Shown here: positions 41,939 through 51,577 of the stretch, one piece after another
How the letters are laid out: every line of letters starts with the position of its first letter
Numbering within the stretch: the stretch's first letter is position 1
Translations under genes and position numbers: made by a program
NCBI RefSeq assembly: GCF_000755245.1
Contig: NZ_BBMP01000022.1
Span: 372,001 to 436,000, forward strand
Direction: 5' to 3'
Source of the DNA: Halococcus sediminicola
Lineage (GTDB): Archaea > Halobacteriota > Halobacteria > Halobacteriales > Halococcaceae
Length of the DNA stretch: 64,000 nucleotides
The notes under the pieces: model-generated
Told to the model about the DNA's origin: nothing
The model's database searches: none
What the model saw: only the letters and a program-made list of their open reading frames with translations

Positions 41939-42523
41939 ATGCCCCGGACTGGGACCGTGACGCGCGCAACGGCCGAGACGGACATCGAGGTGTCGCTCGT
42001 CGTCGATGGCGACGGCGACTCGACCACCGAGACGGGAATCGGTTTCTTCGATCACATGCTCGATTCGTTCGCCAAACACGGCCTGTTCGACCTCGAAATC
42101 ACCTGCGACGGCGACCTCGCTATCGACGACCACCACACCGTCGAGGACGTCGCCATCGCGCTCGGGACGGCCTTCGACGAGGCGCTCGGCGACCGCGCCG
42201 GGATTCGGCGCTTCGCCGATCGGAAAGTCCCGCTCGACGAGGCCGTCGCGGGCGCTGTCGTCGACGTGTCGGGCCGACCGCTCTTTCGGTTCGATGGCGA
42301 ACTCTCGCAGGCCACGGTCGGGGAGTTCACGAGCGTGATGGCACCCCACTTCTTCCGATCGCTCGCCATGAACGCCGGGCTGACCTTGCACACTGAAGTG
42401 ACGGGCGAGAACGCCCACCACGAGATCGAGGCGCTGTTCAAGGCCGTCGCGCGGGCGCTCGACGACGCCACCCGGCCCGACGAGCGCCGCGAGGGAACGC
42501 CGAGCACGAAGGGTTCCCTGTAG
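41939..42523 (+). CDS. hisB: HisB, imidazoleglycerol-phosphate dehydratase
   Basis: The 194-residue enzyme dehydrates IGP with manganese. Metal-binding His/Glu clusters are [44 protein letters not shown] and [17 protein letters not shown]. The stop overlaps the GTG of the next gene by one base (TAGTG). It is monofunctional, lacking the HisN phosphatase domain found in enterobacterial HisB. Length is normal for the family. Confidence 0.95.
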   Translation: MPRTGTVTRATAETDIEVSLVVDGDGDSTTETGIGFFDHMLDSFAKHGLFDLEITCDGDLAIDDHHTVEDVAIALGTAFDEALGDRAGIRRFADRKVPLDEAVAGAVVDVSGRPLFRFDGELSQATVGEFTSVMAPHFFRSLAMNAGLTLHTEVTGENAHHEIEALFKAVARALDDATRPDERREGTPSTKGSL

Positions 42524-43026
42524 TGTTCGACGAGATCATGGCGAAGTTCGCTGGCAGTCCGGGCCAGCAGGCCGTCGTCAGGCTGCTGCTCGAACGTGGC
42601 TTCTCGGTCAGCGAAGAGGGCCGGGTCGTCTCGGGCGACATCGAGATCCCGAACACGCAGGTCGCGACCGAGGTCGGCGTCGATCGGAGAGTCGTGGACT
42701 CGACGACCGACGCGCTGCTCGACGACGACGAATTGCGGCCGATCTTTCGAAACATCTCGGCGGTCCCCAGTTTGAAGGACCTCGCGCCGGTGCTCGATCT
42801 CTCGGTGCTCACCGTCGCGGTCGGCGACGCCGAGGGGGTCGGCATCGTCGCTCGCGTCACGACCGTGATCGCCGATCACGACGTCTCGATCCGCCAGACG
42901 ATCAGCGAGGATCCCGAGTTCACCGACGAGCCGCGGCTGTCGATCATCACCGACGAACCGCTGCCGGGTGAGGTACTGACCGAGATTCGAGAGTTGGAAT
43001 TCGTCCGCAAGCTCGAACTCGAATGA
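42523..43026 (+). CDS. ACT domain regulator of amino acid metabolism
   Basis: The 167-residue protein has an N-terminal winged helix-like part (AVVRLLLERGFSVSEEGRVVSGDIEIPNTQVATEVGVDRRVVDSTTDALL) and a C-terminal ACT domain (VLTVAVGDAEGVGIVARVTTVIADHDVSIRQTI). ACT domains bind amino acids, so it likely controls genes in response to an amino acid. Placement in the his operon suggests histidine or a related pathway, but the ligand is not shown. It starts at GTG overlapping hisB and overlaps the next gene (ATGA). Confidence 0.85.
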   Translation: MFDEIMAKFAGSPGQQAVVRLLLERGFSVSEEGRVVSGDIEIPNTQVATEVGVDRRVVDSTTDALLDDDELRPIFRNISAVPSLKDLAPVLDLSVLTVAVGDAEGVGIVARVTTVIADHDVSIRQTISEDPEFTDEPRLSIITDEPLPGEVLTEIRELEFVRKLELE

Positions 43027-43634
43027 GCGAGACCTACCGCACGGTCGAAGGCCGCGGCGAGGCGGCCTTCGAGGAGCGCGGCTCGCGGTTCATCGGTTAC
43101 ATCGCACCCGCCGAAACGGTCGGCGACGCCGAGGCGTTCGTCGCCGCTATCGAAAACGAACATCCGGACGCGTCGCACAACGTGCCCGCCTACCGGGTGC
43201 GCGCCGATCCACTCAGGGAATACGCGAGCGACGACGGCGAGCCCGGCGGGTCGGCTGGCAAGCCCGCACTCACGGTTCTGGAACGCGAGGAACTGGAGAA
43301 CGTCGCGGCGGTCGTCACGCGCTACTACGGCGGGACGAACCTCGGCGTCGGCGGACTCGCACGCGCCTACGGCCGGGCGGTGAAGCTCGCGCTCGACGAG
43401 GCCGGAACCGTCGCACAGCGCCCGCACGAGCGGCTCCGCCTCGCCGTCGATTACGACGATTCGGGGACTGTGCGGGGCATCCTCGAAAGCAGTGCAGTGG
43501 ACTTCGAGGCCGAGTACGAAGAGCGGGCGGCCTTCGCGGTGCGCGTACCGAGCGCCGACGCCGAGGAATTGCGCGAACGACTACTGAGCGCGACCAGCGG
43601 CCGGGCGGAGCTGGAATCGGCCGACGACGAGTGA
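43023..43634 (+). CDS. YigZ/IMPACT family protein
   Basis: The 203-residue protein has the UPF0029 N-terminal domain: GSRFIGYIAPAETVGDAEAFV, then NVPAYRV, DDGEPGGSAGKPALTVLEREELENVAAVVTRYYGGTNLGVGGLARAYGRAVKLAL. YigZ-like proteins resemble the eukaryotic translation regulator IMPACT; activity is not defined. A C-terminal DUF1949-like domain follows (LAVDYDDSGTVRGILESS). It ends the his-linked gene set by ATGA coupling. Confidence 0.88.
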   Translation: MSETYRTVEGRGEAAFEERGSRFIGYIAPAETVGDAEAFVAAIENEHPDASHNVPAYRVRADPLREYASDDGEPGGSAGKPALTVLEREELENVAAVVTRYYGGTNLGVGGLARAYGRAVKLALDEAGTVAQRPHERLRLAVDYDDSGTVRGILESSAVDFEAEYEERAAFAVRVPSADAEELRERLLSATSGRAELESADDE

Positions 43635-43648
43635 GAGCGGGGAGAAAG

Positions 43649-44362
43649 TCAGTCAGCGCCGGCGGCCGATCCGGCCGTCGTCCGTGAGCGCGCGTAGCCG
43701 ACAATAGCGTAGACCACGGGCGTATCGAGGAGTGCGATGAGGAGTTTGAGCAGGTACTGGCCGATACCGAGCCCGAGCAGGATGGACGGCGGGAGCGCGC
43801 TGCCGACGCCGAGCAGTTCGGGCGCGAGGTAGAACGCGACGCCGACGAAAATGACTGTGTCGATCGCCTGACTCGTCGCCGTCGAGCCGACGTTGCGCAG
43901 CCAGAGCGCGCGCCCGTCGGTGTACTCCTTGAGCCGGTGGAAGACGAACACGTCCCAGTTCTGGCTGACGAGATAGGCGAGCAGGCTTCCCAGGACGACG
44001 TTGGTGCTCGCGCCGAGCACCGCGGCGAACGTTCCAGGATCGACCGCGCTGCTGGCCGCGGCGGGGGCGGCGATCGTCGCCCAGACTAGCCCCAAGAGAA
44101 CGAGGTTCATCGCGAAGCCGAGGTTGACGAGGACGTGGGCCGCCCGCCGGCCGTACAGCTCCGCATAGCAATCGGAGGCGAGGAAGGTCAGCGCGTAGGC
44201 CAGCGACGCCCCCGGCAGGATCAGCTCCGCGCCGACGACCGGCAGCGAGAACGGGATCGAGAACGCGAGCACCTTGGTCGCGGTGAGCTGGGCGGTCACG
44301 AGCGCCGTGGTAAAGAGGGCGATCAGCGCGACCTGAATGCCGGAGGCCCCACGATCGCTCAT
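43649..44362 (-). CDS. Queuosine precursor transporter (QPTR/YhhQ family)
   Basis: The 237-residue membrane protein has six helices and the family motif ASDCYAELYGRRAAHVLVNLGF near residues 63-84. A later ASQNWDVFVFHRLKE-like segment and NVGSTATSQAIDTVIFVG also match. These proteins import queuine precursors such as preQ0/preQ1; in archaea the same base can become archaeosine. It may add to the pathway that MptA starts. It is convergent with the YigZ gene. Confidence 0.87.
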   Translation of the reverse strand: MSDRGASGIQVALIALFTTALVTAQLTATKVLAFSIPFSLPVVGAELILPGASLAYALTFLASDCYAELYGRRAAHVLVNLGFAMNLVLLGLVWATIAAPAAASSAVDPGTFAAVLGASTNVVLGSLLAYLVSQNWDVFVFHRLKEYTDGRALWLRNVGSTATSQAIDTVIFVGVAFYLAPELLGVGSALPPSILLGLGIGQYLLKLLIALLDTPVVYAIVGYARSRTTAGSAAGAD

Positions 44363-44437
44363 CGTGGCCTCCAGGCGATATCCGTCGAGAAGCGTGTCAT
44401 ATCGGAGGCGAACGCCACGGATAGATAGGCCGTTCGG

Positions 44438-46663
44438 TCAGTCGGCGCTCTCGCGCTGGCCACGGGTGGTGCGCCGCCCGCCGAGGGTATATATCCAGAG
44501 CAAGCCGAGTCCCAATCCGTAGCAGAGCATGATCGGAATCCCGATGATGAACATCATGAACACGCCGCGTGGCGAGGCGTAGGCGGTGAACGCGAAGACG
44601 CCGACGGTCACCTCGCGCCAGCGGTTGCGCATCGCGCCGTAGGGGACCAACCCCCCACGGTGAAAGAGCACCATCGTCACGGGGATCATCGCGAGCAAGC
44701 CGATGCCGGCGGTCGTGAAGAAGACGAGCCAGCCCGCGGCGCTGATGCGGTAGGCGACCACCATGTTCGAGCCGACGACGTCAGCGGCGAGCCACGAGAT
44801 GACCGTGGGGGCCACGGTGGTGTAGCCGACGGCGACGCCGCCGGCCAGGCTCGCCAGCATCGCGCCGGCCCAGGCGAACAGCACTCGTCTGTCGCCGCCG
44901 GCCAGTCCCCGCTCGCGCAGTGCCGGCCACGCCCAGTAGAGGAAGAACGGGAGGATGGCGAGCACCGCCAGCAGCGTACTGAGCTTGATCTCGAAGACGA
45001 GCGCCTCGACGGGGTGGAGTTCGACGACGCCGACCTGTTCAGGGCGGACAGCCGCAGGCAATCGAGTGAGGAAGTCCGTCTGAATGCCGCCGATGCCGCC
45101 CTGTGAGAGCCAGATGAACGTGCCGGCGAGCACGGCCATGAACAGTCCGAACAGGAGGAACGCACGCGAGCGCAGGCTGTTGAGGACGAAGGCGATGTCG
45201 TAGTAGTAACCGCCGATGTCGTCTTCGGTGGTCTCCTCGGCAGTGAACCCATCGACCACCCCGGCAGTCATTCGGGTGAAGGCGTTGCTTTCGTCCGATT
45301 CCGCGATTTCGGCCTCGTCGACCGTGCTCTCGGCTACCGGTTCGGTCTCGTGCACCTCGTCGTCCGCTTCGTCGGCGCTTTGAGCCTCGTCGAAGCGGTC
45401 GAGGATAGCCTGTGCCTTGTTCGGGTCGCCGTCGCTCATCGCCATGCTCGCCTGCGCGGTCGCCTCCTGTTCGCTCATCGCGGTGAACGCCTCGACCGGC
45501 GCGGCCCGAACGCCCGCCTCGTCGAGGTCGGCGACGTCGATGCTCGCGGGGCTGTCGGGACGACCGGGCTGGCTGGCAGCGTGCTCGACGGCGCGATAGA
45601 CGTAGTAGACGAGCGCGACGACGACCAGCGCGAGCAGGACGGCGGCCGCAACCACTGCGATGGCCGCGTCCCTGGGCAGGCCGAGCATCGGCCCGATGTA
45701 CTTGAAGACGGGTTCGGCGGGCGTATAGAAGGGTATCCGAGGGACGATGACCCGGTTGAAGTAGCCGCCGAAGCCCGCGACGATGGCTCCTGCGACGACG
45801 CCGGCGACCAGTATGGGAACGCCGAGAATCCGCGCCCAGCGGTCGCGGACGACGCCGCGGACGCTGACCGCGCTGCCACCGCGCTGGAGGGTGACGACGA
45901 AGCGCGTGAGGCCGAGACTGAGCACGTAGAGAAAGACGATGGGGACCGCCCAGAGCACCTGGGTGAAGGGGTCCGGGGGCGAGAACAGCGCGCCGAAGCC
46001 GAAGGCGGCGACGATGGCGTACTTCCACTTCTCGCGGAAGGTCTCGTAGGGAACGACCCCCGAAAGCGAGAGACCGGTCATCACGAGCGGGAGCTGGGCG
46101 GCGACGCCGAAGGACAGCGACAGGAGGAGGATGAACTGTGCCCAGAGCACGATCGAGTAGGTCGGTTCGAAGCCGACCGCCACCGAGTTCGTCGCGAGGA
46201 ACTCGAACATGAGCGGGAAGAAGACGAAATAGCCGTAGGAAGCGCCCACGAGGAACAACAGCGCGGCGAAGACCACGACGAGAGCGAGTTTCCAGCGCGC
46301 GCCGACCTGCGGCCAGTAGCCACGGGCCTTGAGCGCGTCGCGCGAGTAGTAGAGCAGGACAGGGAGTGAAACGAACGCGCCGACGAACAGCGCGATCTTC
46401 ACTTGAAGAAGGGGCACGTCGAACGGCGTGGTGGCGACCACCGAGGTCTGTTTGGCGACGGCGGGCGGCAATCGTGCGAAGAGATCGGTCTTCAGGCGGT
46501 CCCAGACGTAGAGCCAGAGCGCGTAGAACGTGCCGAGGAAGGCGACGAGGAAGACGATGGCCACCTTCTGGAGATGGGTCTGGGCGGCCGACAGCAGCGC
46601 ACCCAGCGTCTCCCGCCCGCGCGCGACCGAGCGGCGGACGTCGTCGTCGACGGCTCCGGACAT
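44438..46663 (-). CDS. tatC2: TatC-like protein with two fused TatC domains (TatCt)
   Basis: The 741-residue protein is nearly three times the size of a normal TatC. The first TatC domain (about 40-330; FLVAFLGTFYALWLYVWDRLK, then FFPLMFEFLATNS) and the second (about 480-720; WLSQGGIGGIQTDFL, GVAVGYTTVAPTVISWLAADVVG) are joined by a long acidic linker (about 370-450). This is the TatCt form known only in haloarchaea, which translocate many folded proteins. tatC1 is divergent at 46758. The ATG at 46663 is chosen over an upstream in-frame codon at 46696. Confidence 0.93.
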   Translation of the reverse strand: MSGAVDDDVRRSVARGRETLGALLSAAQTHLQKVAIVFLVAFLGTFYALWLYVWDRLKTDLFARLPPAVAKQTSVVATTPFDVPLLQVKIALFVGAFVSLPVLLYYSRDALKARGYWPQVGARWKLALVVVFAALLFLVGASYGYFVFFPLMFEFLATNSVAVGFEPTYSIVLWAQFILLLSLSFGVAAQLPLVMTGLSLSGVVPYETFREKWKYAIVAAFGFGALFSPPDPFTQVLWAVPIVFLYVLSLGLTRFVVTLQRGGSAVSVRGVVRDRWARILGVPILVAGVVAGAIVAGFGGYFNRVIVPRIPFYTPAEPVFKYIGPMLGLPRDAAIAVVAAAVLLALVVVALVYYVYRAVEHAASQPGRPDSPASIDVADLDEAGVRAAPVEAFTAMSEQEATAQASMAMSDGDPNKAQAILDRFDEAQSADEADDEVHETEPVAESTVDEAEIAESDESNAFTRMTAGVVDGFTAEETTEDDIGGYYYDIAFVLNSLRSRAFLLFGLFMAVLAGTFIWLSQGGIGGIQTDFLTRLPAAVRPEQVGVVELHPVEALVFEIKLSTLLAVLAILPFFLYWAWPALRERGLAGGDRRVLFAWAGAMLASLAGGVAVGYTTVAPTVISWLAADVVGSNMVVAYRISAAGWLVFFTTAGIGLLAMIPVTMVLFHRGGLVPYGAMRNRWREVTVGVFAFTAYASPRGVFMMFIIGIPIMLCYGLGLGLLWIYTLGGRRTTRGQRESAD

Positions 46664-46757
46664 CCTACGAGAAGGTTGCTGACTCCCGGTTATCAATCTT
46701 GTCGGTTCCGACGGCGAGAAGAAGGCTTACAACACCCACGCCGAAACCACCCGTTAG

Positions 46758-47531
46758 ATGGCCGAATCGACGGGGACGGGTGTCGCCGACGGCGAGAACA
46801 CGCCGCTCGAAGACACCGAGATGCCGCTGGCCGACCACATCGAGGAGATGATCAAGCGGCTGGCGGTCGTGCTGGTCGTCATGGCGCTGGTCAGCGGCGT
46901 CGTCTTCCCCGTCGCCGACGACCTCATCAACTTCATCTGGTACGAGCTGTTGCCCGGACCGATGGGGCCGGGAGCGGCCAAACCCCGTGTGTACGACCCG
47001 CTCGCGCTGATCCTCGCGCGCCTCAAGGTGTCCTCGCTCGCGGGCTTCGTCATCGCCCTGCCCCTGTTCGTCTATCAGACCTACCGCTTCATGCGACCGG
47101 GGCTCTACCCCACGGAGCGCCGCTACTACCTCGCGGCCGTGCCGACGAGCCTCGTGCTCGCGCTCGCCGGCGTCGCCTTCGCGTTCTATCTCATCCTCCC
47201 GGTGATCTTCACCTACTTCCTCCAGTACTCACAGGGCGTGACGGACATCGCGTTCGGGCTGACCGAGACGTTCGGGCTGATGACGCTACTGATGGGCTTT
47301 TTCGCGCTCGTCTTCCAGATCCCGCTGTTCGTGATGCTCGCCATCATGATGGGTGTGACCTCGCGGGCGTGGCTCGCGAGCAAGCGCCTCTACTTCTGGG
47401 GTGCCTTCCTCGGGATCTCCTTCCTGTTCAGCCCCGACCCCACGGGAATGGCCCCAATTTTGGTGGCGGCGACGATGATCACCCTGTTCGAGGGAACGTT
47501 ATTACTCCTTCGCTGGACCGGCAACGAGTAG
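46758..47531 (+). CDS. tatC1: TatC protein (TatCo)
   Basis: The 257-residue TatC has six membrane helices. The N-terminal MPLADHIEEMIKRL corresponds to the signal-peptide-binding H-x-EL-R region; family blocks FRPGLYPTERRYY and PDPTGMAPILVAATMITLFEGTLLL follow. It forms the Tat receptor with TatA-like partners, which are not in this window. It diverges from tatC2 with a 94-base gap that should hold both promoters. Its stop is 3 bases from the cdc6 end (convergent). Confidence 0.94.
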   Translation: MAESTGTGVADGENTPLEDTEMPLADHIEEMIKRLAVVLVVMALVSGVVFPVADDLINFIWYELLPGPMGPGAAKPRVYDPLALILARLKVSSLAGFVIALPLFVYQTYRFMRPGLYPTERRYYLAAVPTSLVLALAGVAFAFYLILPVIFTYFLQYSQGVTDIAFGLTETFGLMTLLMGFFALVFQIPLFVMLAIMMGVTSRAWLASKRLYFWGAFLGISFLFSPDPTGMAPILVAATMITLFEGTLLLLRWTGNE

Positions 47532-47533
47532 CG

Positions 47534-48649
47534 TCACAGCCGGTCGCGGATGGCGTCGGCGTCGTAGGAAAGCGAGAGTTCGCGCGAGCGCCCGCGGCCG
47601 TCGACCGAGGTGTAGGCGGTCTCGATCAGTCCCACGCGGTCGAGTTTGTTGACCAGTTCCGAATAGCGCGTGTAGCCGAGGTCCGTCTCGTCGTGGAAGG
47701 CCTCGTAGACTTCACCGGCGCGCTCGCCGTCGTGGTCGGCGATGGTCGTCAAGAGAGCGCGTTCGGGGTCGGATAGCCCGCGCACGCGCCGCGAGAGGTG
47801 GACGTGTCTGGCCGTCTCGTAGGCAGTCTCGACGTCTTCGCGCTCGACCGTGTCGCTCGCGCGCCGCTCGGCGTTCAGTCCCGCTCTCCTGAGCAGGTCG
47901 ATACCGACTCGGAGGTCGCCCGTCTCGGCGGTGAGGTCGGCGACGCGGTCGAGGACCGTGGTGGCGACCACACCCTCGCGGAAGCCGCGCGCGACGCGCT
48001 CGCCGAGGATGTCGACGATGGCTTCCTCGTCGTAGGCCGGGAAGAACACTTCTTCCGGGCGAAAGACACTCTGGACCCTGCCGTCGAGTTCGGCGACCAC
48101 GTCGAGGTCGAGGTCAGAAGAGACCAGCAGGACGCCGATCTTCGCGCCCGCGTGGGTCTCGTGTGCCCTGAGCAGCGAGTAGAGCGTGTCGGAGGCCTCG
48201 CCTTCGTAAAAGAGGTAGTTCACGTCGTCGAGACACACGGTGAGAACGTCCTCCTCGTCGGTGAGGTGGTCGGTGATCTGCTTGAACAGGCTCTTGAACG
48301 AGACGCCGCTGGCCGGTGGTTCGTACTCGAAGAGCTGTTCGAAGATGCGTGAAAAGACCGCGTATCGCGTCGAGTCCACCTGACAGTTCACCCGCACAGT
48401 TCTCACGCCGCGCCGGCCGTCGAGTTCACCGAACAGTTTCTGGATGGCGGTCGTCTTCCCCGTGCCGGGCGGGCCGCGCACCATCGCGTTGAGTGGGCGC
48501 GAGCCACGGACGGCGGGTCGGAGCGCGTACTGGAGTCCCTCCAACTGCTTGTCGCGGTGCTGGAAGGTCTCGGGCAGGTAGTCGATCTCGAAGACGTGCT
48601 CGTTCCGAAAGAGCGACTCGTCCCACGAGAGCATGCCGTCCTCGGCCAT
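47534..48649 (-). CDS. orc: Orc1/Cdc6 replication initiator
   Basis: The 371-residue AAA+ protein binds origins and loads the MCM helicase. Walker A GPPGTGKTT is at 59-67, Walker B VCLDDVNYL, sensor I VLLVSSDLDL, and a C-terminal winged helix (LGYTRYSELVNKLDRVGLIETAYTSVDGRGRSREL). It is shorter at the N-terminus than several paralogues. The ATG at 48649 is chosen; ATG codons 30 bases up or 15 bases down are possible. I see no origin recognition boxes or A/T-rich unwinding region beside it. Confidence 0.93.
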   Translation of the reverse strand: MAEDGMLSWDESLFRNEHVFEIDYLPETFQHRDKQLEGLQYALRPAVRGSRPLNAMVRGPPGTGKTTAIQKLFGELDGRRGVRTVRVNCQVDSTRYAVFSRIFEQLFEYEPPASGVSFKSLFKQITDHLTDEEDVLTVCLDDVNYLFYEGEASDTLYSLLRAHETHAGAKIGVLLVSSDLDLDVVAELDGRVQSVFRPEEVFFPAYDEEAIVDILGERVARGFREGVVATTVLDRVADLTAETGDLRVGIDLLRRAGLNAERRASDTVEREDVETAYETARHVHLSRRVRGLSDPERALLTTIADHDGERAGEVYEAFHDETDLGYTRYSELVNKLDRVGLIETAYTSVDGRGRSRELSLSYDADAIRDRL

Positions 48650-48694
48650 CACTTTCACCACGCTCCCCGGTGGCTTCAAGGCTTCGGCGGCGGC

Positions 48695-49474
48695 CTATCC
48701 GGTGTTCGTCAGTCCGCCGTCGATGAGGATGGATTCACCCGTGACGTAACTCGCGAGGTCGCTCGCGAGGAACACGGCGACATCGCCGACCTCCTTCGGC
48801 AGGCCGGGTCGGCCGAGCGGAATCCCAGGCGTCGCTTGGTCGTTCTGCTCGGGTTCGCCCGAAGCCATATCCTCGGAGGTCATCGCAGTGTCGATCTGGC
48901 CCGGATGGATGGAGTTGACGCGAATGTCGTGTTGACCGAGGTCGCCCGCTGCAGCGTACGAGAACAGTCGAACGCCGCCTTTCGCGGTCGAGTACGGGGT
49001 GAGGTTCGAGTAGCCCTCGAAGCCGGCCGCGCTCGACATGTTGACTATCGAGCCGCCGTCGTCCCCGTCGATCATCGCCGCCGCTGCGGCTTGAGTCCCG
49101 AAGTAGACACCATCGAGGTTGATGTCCATGAGCTGTCGATACTCCTCGTAACCGACCTCCGTGAGCGGCTTCTGGGGACCGATGATGCCCGCGTTGTTGA
49201 CCATCACGTCGATACCGCCGAACTCCTCAGCCGCCCCGACGGCGTCTTCGACCGATTCGCGATCGGTCACATCACACTCGACGAACGCCGCGCGAACGTC
49301 GGTTTCGGCTTCGAGCAACTCGTGTGTCGGTTGCCCGCCGAGACGGTCTTCCTCCTGAATGTCGGCGATGACGACGTCCGCACCCTCCTCGGCGAACCGC
49401 CGGGCGATTCCTCGACCGTTCCCGCTCGCTGCCCCGGTGATGACGGCCGTTCGACCCTCCAGTAAACCGGACAT
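48695..49474 (-). CDS. SDR family oxidoreductase
   Basis: The 259-residue classical SDR has the dinucleotide motif TGAASGNGRGIARRF (13-27), NNAGIIG, and the catalytic SSAAG ... YSTAKGG (Ser, Tyr, Lys). It ends VTGESILIDGGLTNTG, typical of glucose or 3-oxoacyl dehydrogenase-like SDRs; the substrate is unknown. The ATG at 49474 is used because the upstream region looks non-coding and A/T-rich (CTACAAAAAACATACC), probably the promoter. The gap to orc is 45 bases. Confidence 0.9.
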   Translation of the reverse strand: MSGLLEGRTAVITGAASGNGRGIARRFAEEGADVVIADIQEEDRLGGQPTHELLEAETDVRAAFVECDVTDRESVEDAVGAAEEFGGIDVMVNNAGIIGPQKPLTEVGYEEYRQLMDINLDGVYFGTQAAAAAMIDGDDGGSIVNMSSAAGFEGYSNLTPYSTAKGGVRLFSYAAAGDLGQHDIRVNSIHPGQIDTAMTSEDMASGEPEQNDQATPGIPLGRPGLPKEVGDVAVFLASDLASYVTGESILIDGGLTNTG

Positions 49475-49639
49475 GGACGTCACTCGGATAGCCACCCAGG
49501 TATGTTTTTTGTAGATGTTTTGTAACTGTTGGAGACGAGCCGAATCCGCAACACCCCGAGCAGCCACCTCGCGTGCCGCCCGGTCCGCGTCGAGACGGTT
49601 GTTTTCGCCATCGGTTGGCGGATAATGTATCAGGTAGCG

Positions 49640-49645
49640 TTAATA
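49640..49645 (+). promoter_or_regulatory. TATA box for gamma-glutamyltransferase
   Basis: TTAATA at 49640-49645 is centred about 27 bases before the ATG at 49670, decisive for that start over an in-frame ATG at 49625 upstream. Confidence 0.6.
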
Positions 49646-49669
49646 CGTCGTCATGTGAGTTCCGGACGC

Positions 49670-51538
49670 ATGGCACACGATGACAGCCAGCGGAAAGCGG
49701 ACGAAGAAGGGACAGAAATCGAATACGAATCAGTAGATGGGGAAGCGGGCCGAACCCGGCGGCGGACGTTTCTGAAGGGGTCGGCCGTCGCGCTCAGCGC
49801 GGGTGCGTTCCCCGTCGCGGCCAATCGTGCGGCCGCCAACGACGGACCGGATGACACCGAGCGCGTCGACCGGGTCGAGACGGCCACGGGCGACGAAGGG
49901 ATGGTCGCCTCGTCGGACCCGCGGGCGAGCACCATCGGGGCCGACGTGCTCGACGCAGGCGGCAACGCGGTCGATGCGGCGGTCGCCGTCCAGTTCGCGC
50001 TCAACGTCGTCCAGCCTCACACATCAGGAATCGGCGGCGGCGGGTTCATGCTCGTCTACGACGCGGGCGAGGACGAACTCTATTCGGTGGACAACCGCGA
50101 GCGCGCGCCGTTCGGCGCGACACCGGATATGTTCCTCGACGACGGCGAACCGATACCGTTCGACGAGCGCATCACGCTCGGGCAGGCGGTCGGCGTTCCC
50201 GGCACGCTCAAAGCCTGCGACATCGCGCTGAAGCGGTTCGGCACGCGGGAGATCGCCGACCTTATCGACCCGGCCATCGACCTCGCGGGTGGCGCACGTG
50301 TCGACTACTACCTCGGGCGAACCATCGAGGAAGAGCACGAGAAGTTCAACGACGCCGCGCGATCGGTGTTCGCGCCCGGTGGGACACCCCTCAGTATCGG
50401 CGATCGGGTCGAACAACCGGACCTCGCGGCGACCTTCGAGACCATCGCCGAGGAGGGCGTCGGCGCACTCTACAAAGGTGGCATCGGCGAGGCGGTCGCC
50501 AACGTCGTCCAGGAGAACGGCGGCAGCATGACGCCCGCCGATCTGGGCGCGTACAACGTCACCATCGACACGCCCGAATACGTCGAGTACGGCGACGTCA
50601 CCGTCCGAACCCAGCCGCTCCCGAGCTCCGGCGGGCTGACGATCGCGAACATTCTGTCGCTACTGGAACCGTTCGACCTCTCTCAGTACGACCGCCAGTC
50701 GGTCGAGGTTTCGCAGTTGCTGGCCGAGGTGTTCAAACTCGCCTACGCCGACCGCGGCGAGTACATGGGCGACAAGCAGTTCGTCGACGCGCCGTGGCAG
50801 GGGCTGCTCGACGACGAATACCTCGACGAGCGCCGCGGGATGATCGAACTCGGGGAGGCGACGACCGAGACCCAGCAGCCGGGCGACCCGTGGAGCTACC
50901 AGCCCGGCGAGCCGTACGCCATCGACCCGCTTACTGTCGACGACGCCTCCCAAGCCAAGGACGCACCGCGACCGTACATCCCCAGTCCGCGCGGCAGCAC
51001 GACGCACTTCACGGTCGCCGACAGCGAGGGGAACATGGTCTCGTGGACGAGCACCATCGAGCAGCTGTTCGGGAGCGGCATCATGGTTCCCGACCACGGA
51101 TTTATGCTCAACAACGAGATCACCGACTTCGACGCCGAACCCGGCGGACCGAACGAGGTCCAGCCCCTCAAGCGGCCGCTCAGCTCGACGAGTCCAACCA
51201 TCGTCTTCCGCGACGGCGAGCCGTTCTTTACGGTGGGATCGCCCGGCGGCACGACCATCATCACGACGGTCGTCGAGACGATACTGAATATCGTCGAGTT
51301 CGACATGAGTTTGGCAGAAGCGGTCGCCGAACCGCGCCTCTACGCCAACTCCGAACCCGCGGTCTACCCCGAGGCGAGCGTTCCGGGGGACGTCCAGCAG
51401 GGGCTGCGCGACCTGGGCTACGAACTCTCGCCGTTCACGACGCTCGGCAACGTCATGACGATTCAGCGAGACCCGAAAACCGGCGCGTACACCGGCGCGG
51501 CGGACTTCCGGAACGGCGGGGCGACGCGCGGACTCTGA
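49670..51538 (+). CDS. ggt: Gamma-glutamyltransferase, Tat-exported
   Basis: The 622-residue protein starts with a Tat signal (RRRTFLKGSAVALSAG, residues 31-46), so it is exported folded, in line with the Tat genes nearby. The ggt core shows GIGGGGFMLVY, LAEVFKLAYADRG and the autoprocessing site GSTTHFTV, where Thr444 is the likely nucleophile. It should cleave itself into two chains and move gamma-glutamyl groups from glutathione-like peptides, here probably gamma-glutamylcysteine, the common haloarchaeal thiol. The ATG at 49670 has a TATA box 27 bases upstream. Confidence 0.93.
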   Translation: MAHDDSQRKADEEGTEIEYESVDGEAGRTRRRTFLKGSAVALSAGAFPVAANRAAANDGPDDTERVDRVETATGDEGMVASSDPRASTIGADVLDAGGNAVDAAVAVQFALNVVQPHTSGIGGGGFMLVYDAGEDELYSVDNRERAPFGATPDMFLDDGEPIPFDERITLGQAVGVPGTLKACDIALKRFGTREIADLIDPAIDLAGGARVDYYLGRTIEEEHEKFNDAARSVFAPGGTPLSIGDRVEQPDLAATFETIAEEGVGALYKGGIGEAVANVVQENGGSMTPADLGAYNVTIDTPEYVEYGDVTVRTQPLPSSGGLTIANILSLLEPFDLSQYDRQSVEVSQLLAEVFKLAYADRGEYMGDKQFVDAPWQGLLDDEYLDERRGMIELGEATTETQQPGDPWSYQPGEPYAIDPLTVDDASQAKDAPRPYIPSPRGSTTHFTVADSEGNMVSWTSTIEQLFGSGIMVPDHGFMLNNEITDFDAEPGGPNEVQPLKRPLSSTSPTIVFRDGEPFFTVGSPGGTTIITTVVETILNIVEFDMSLAEAVAEPRLYANSEPAVYPEASVPGDVQQGLRDLGYELSPFTTLGNVMTIQRDPKTGAYTGAADFRNGGATRGL

Positions 51539-51577
51539 AAACTCACTCCCTTCCCCACCCCGACCATCTGCCCCGAC

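Noticed and set aside
48650-48694. Replication origin next to orc/cdc6
   Set aside because: The gap is only 45 bases, is GC-rich, and shows no paired origin recognition boxes or A/T-rich unwinding region. The other flank is 2 bases.
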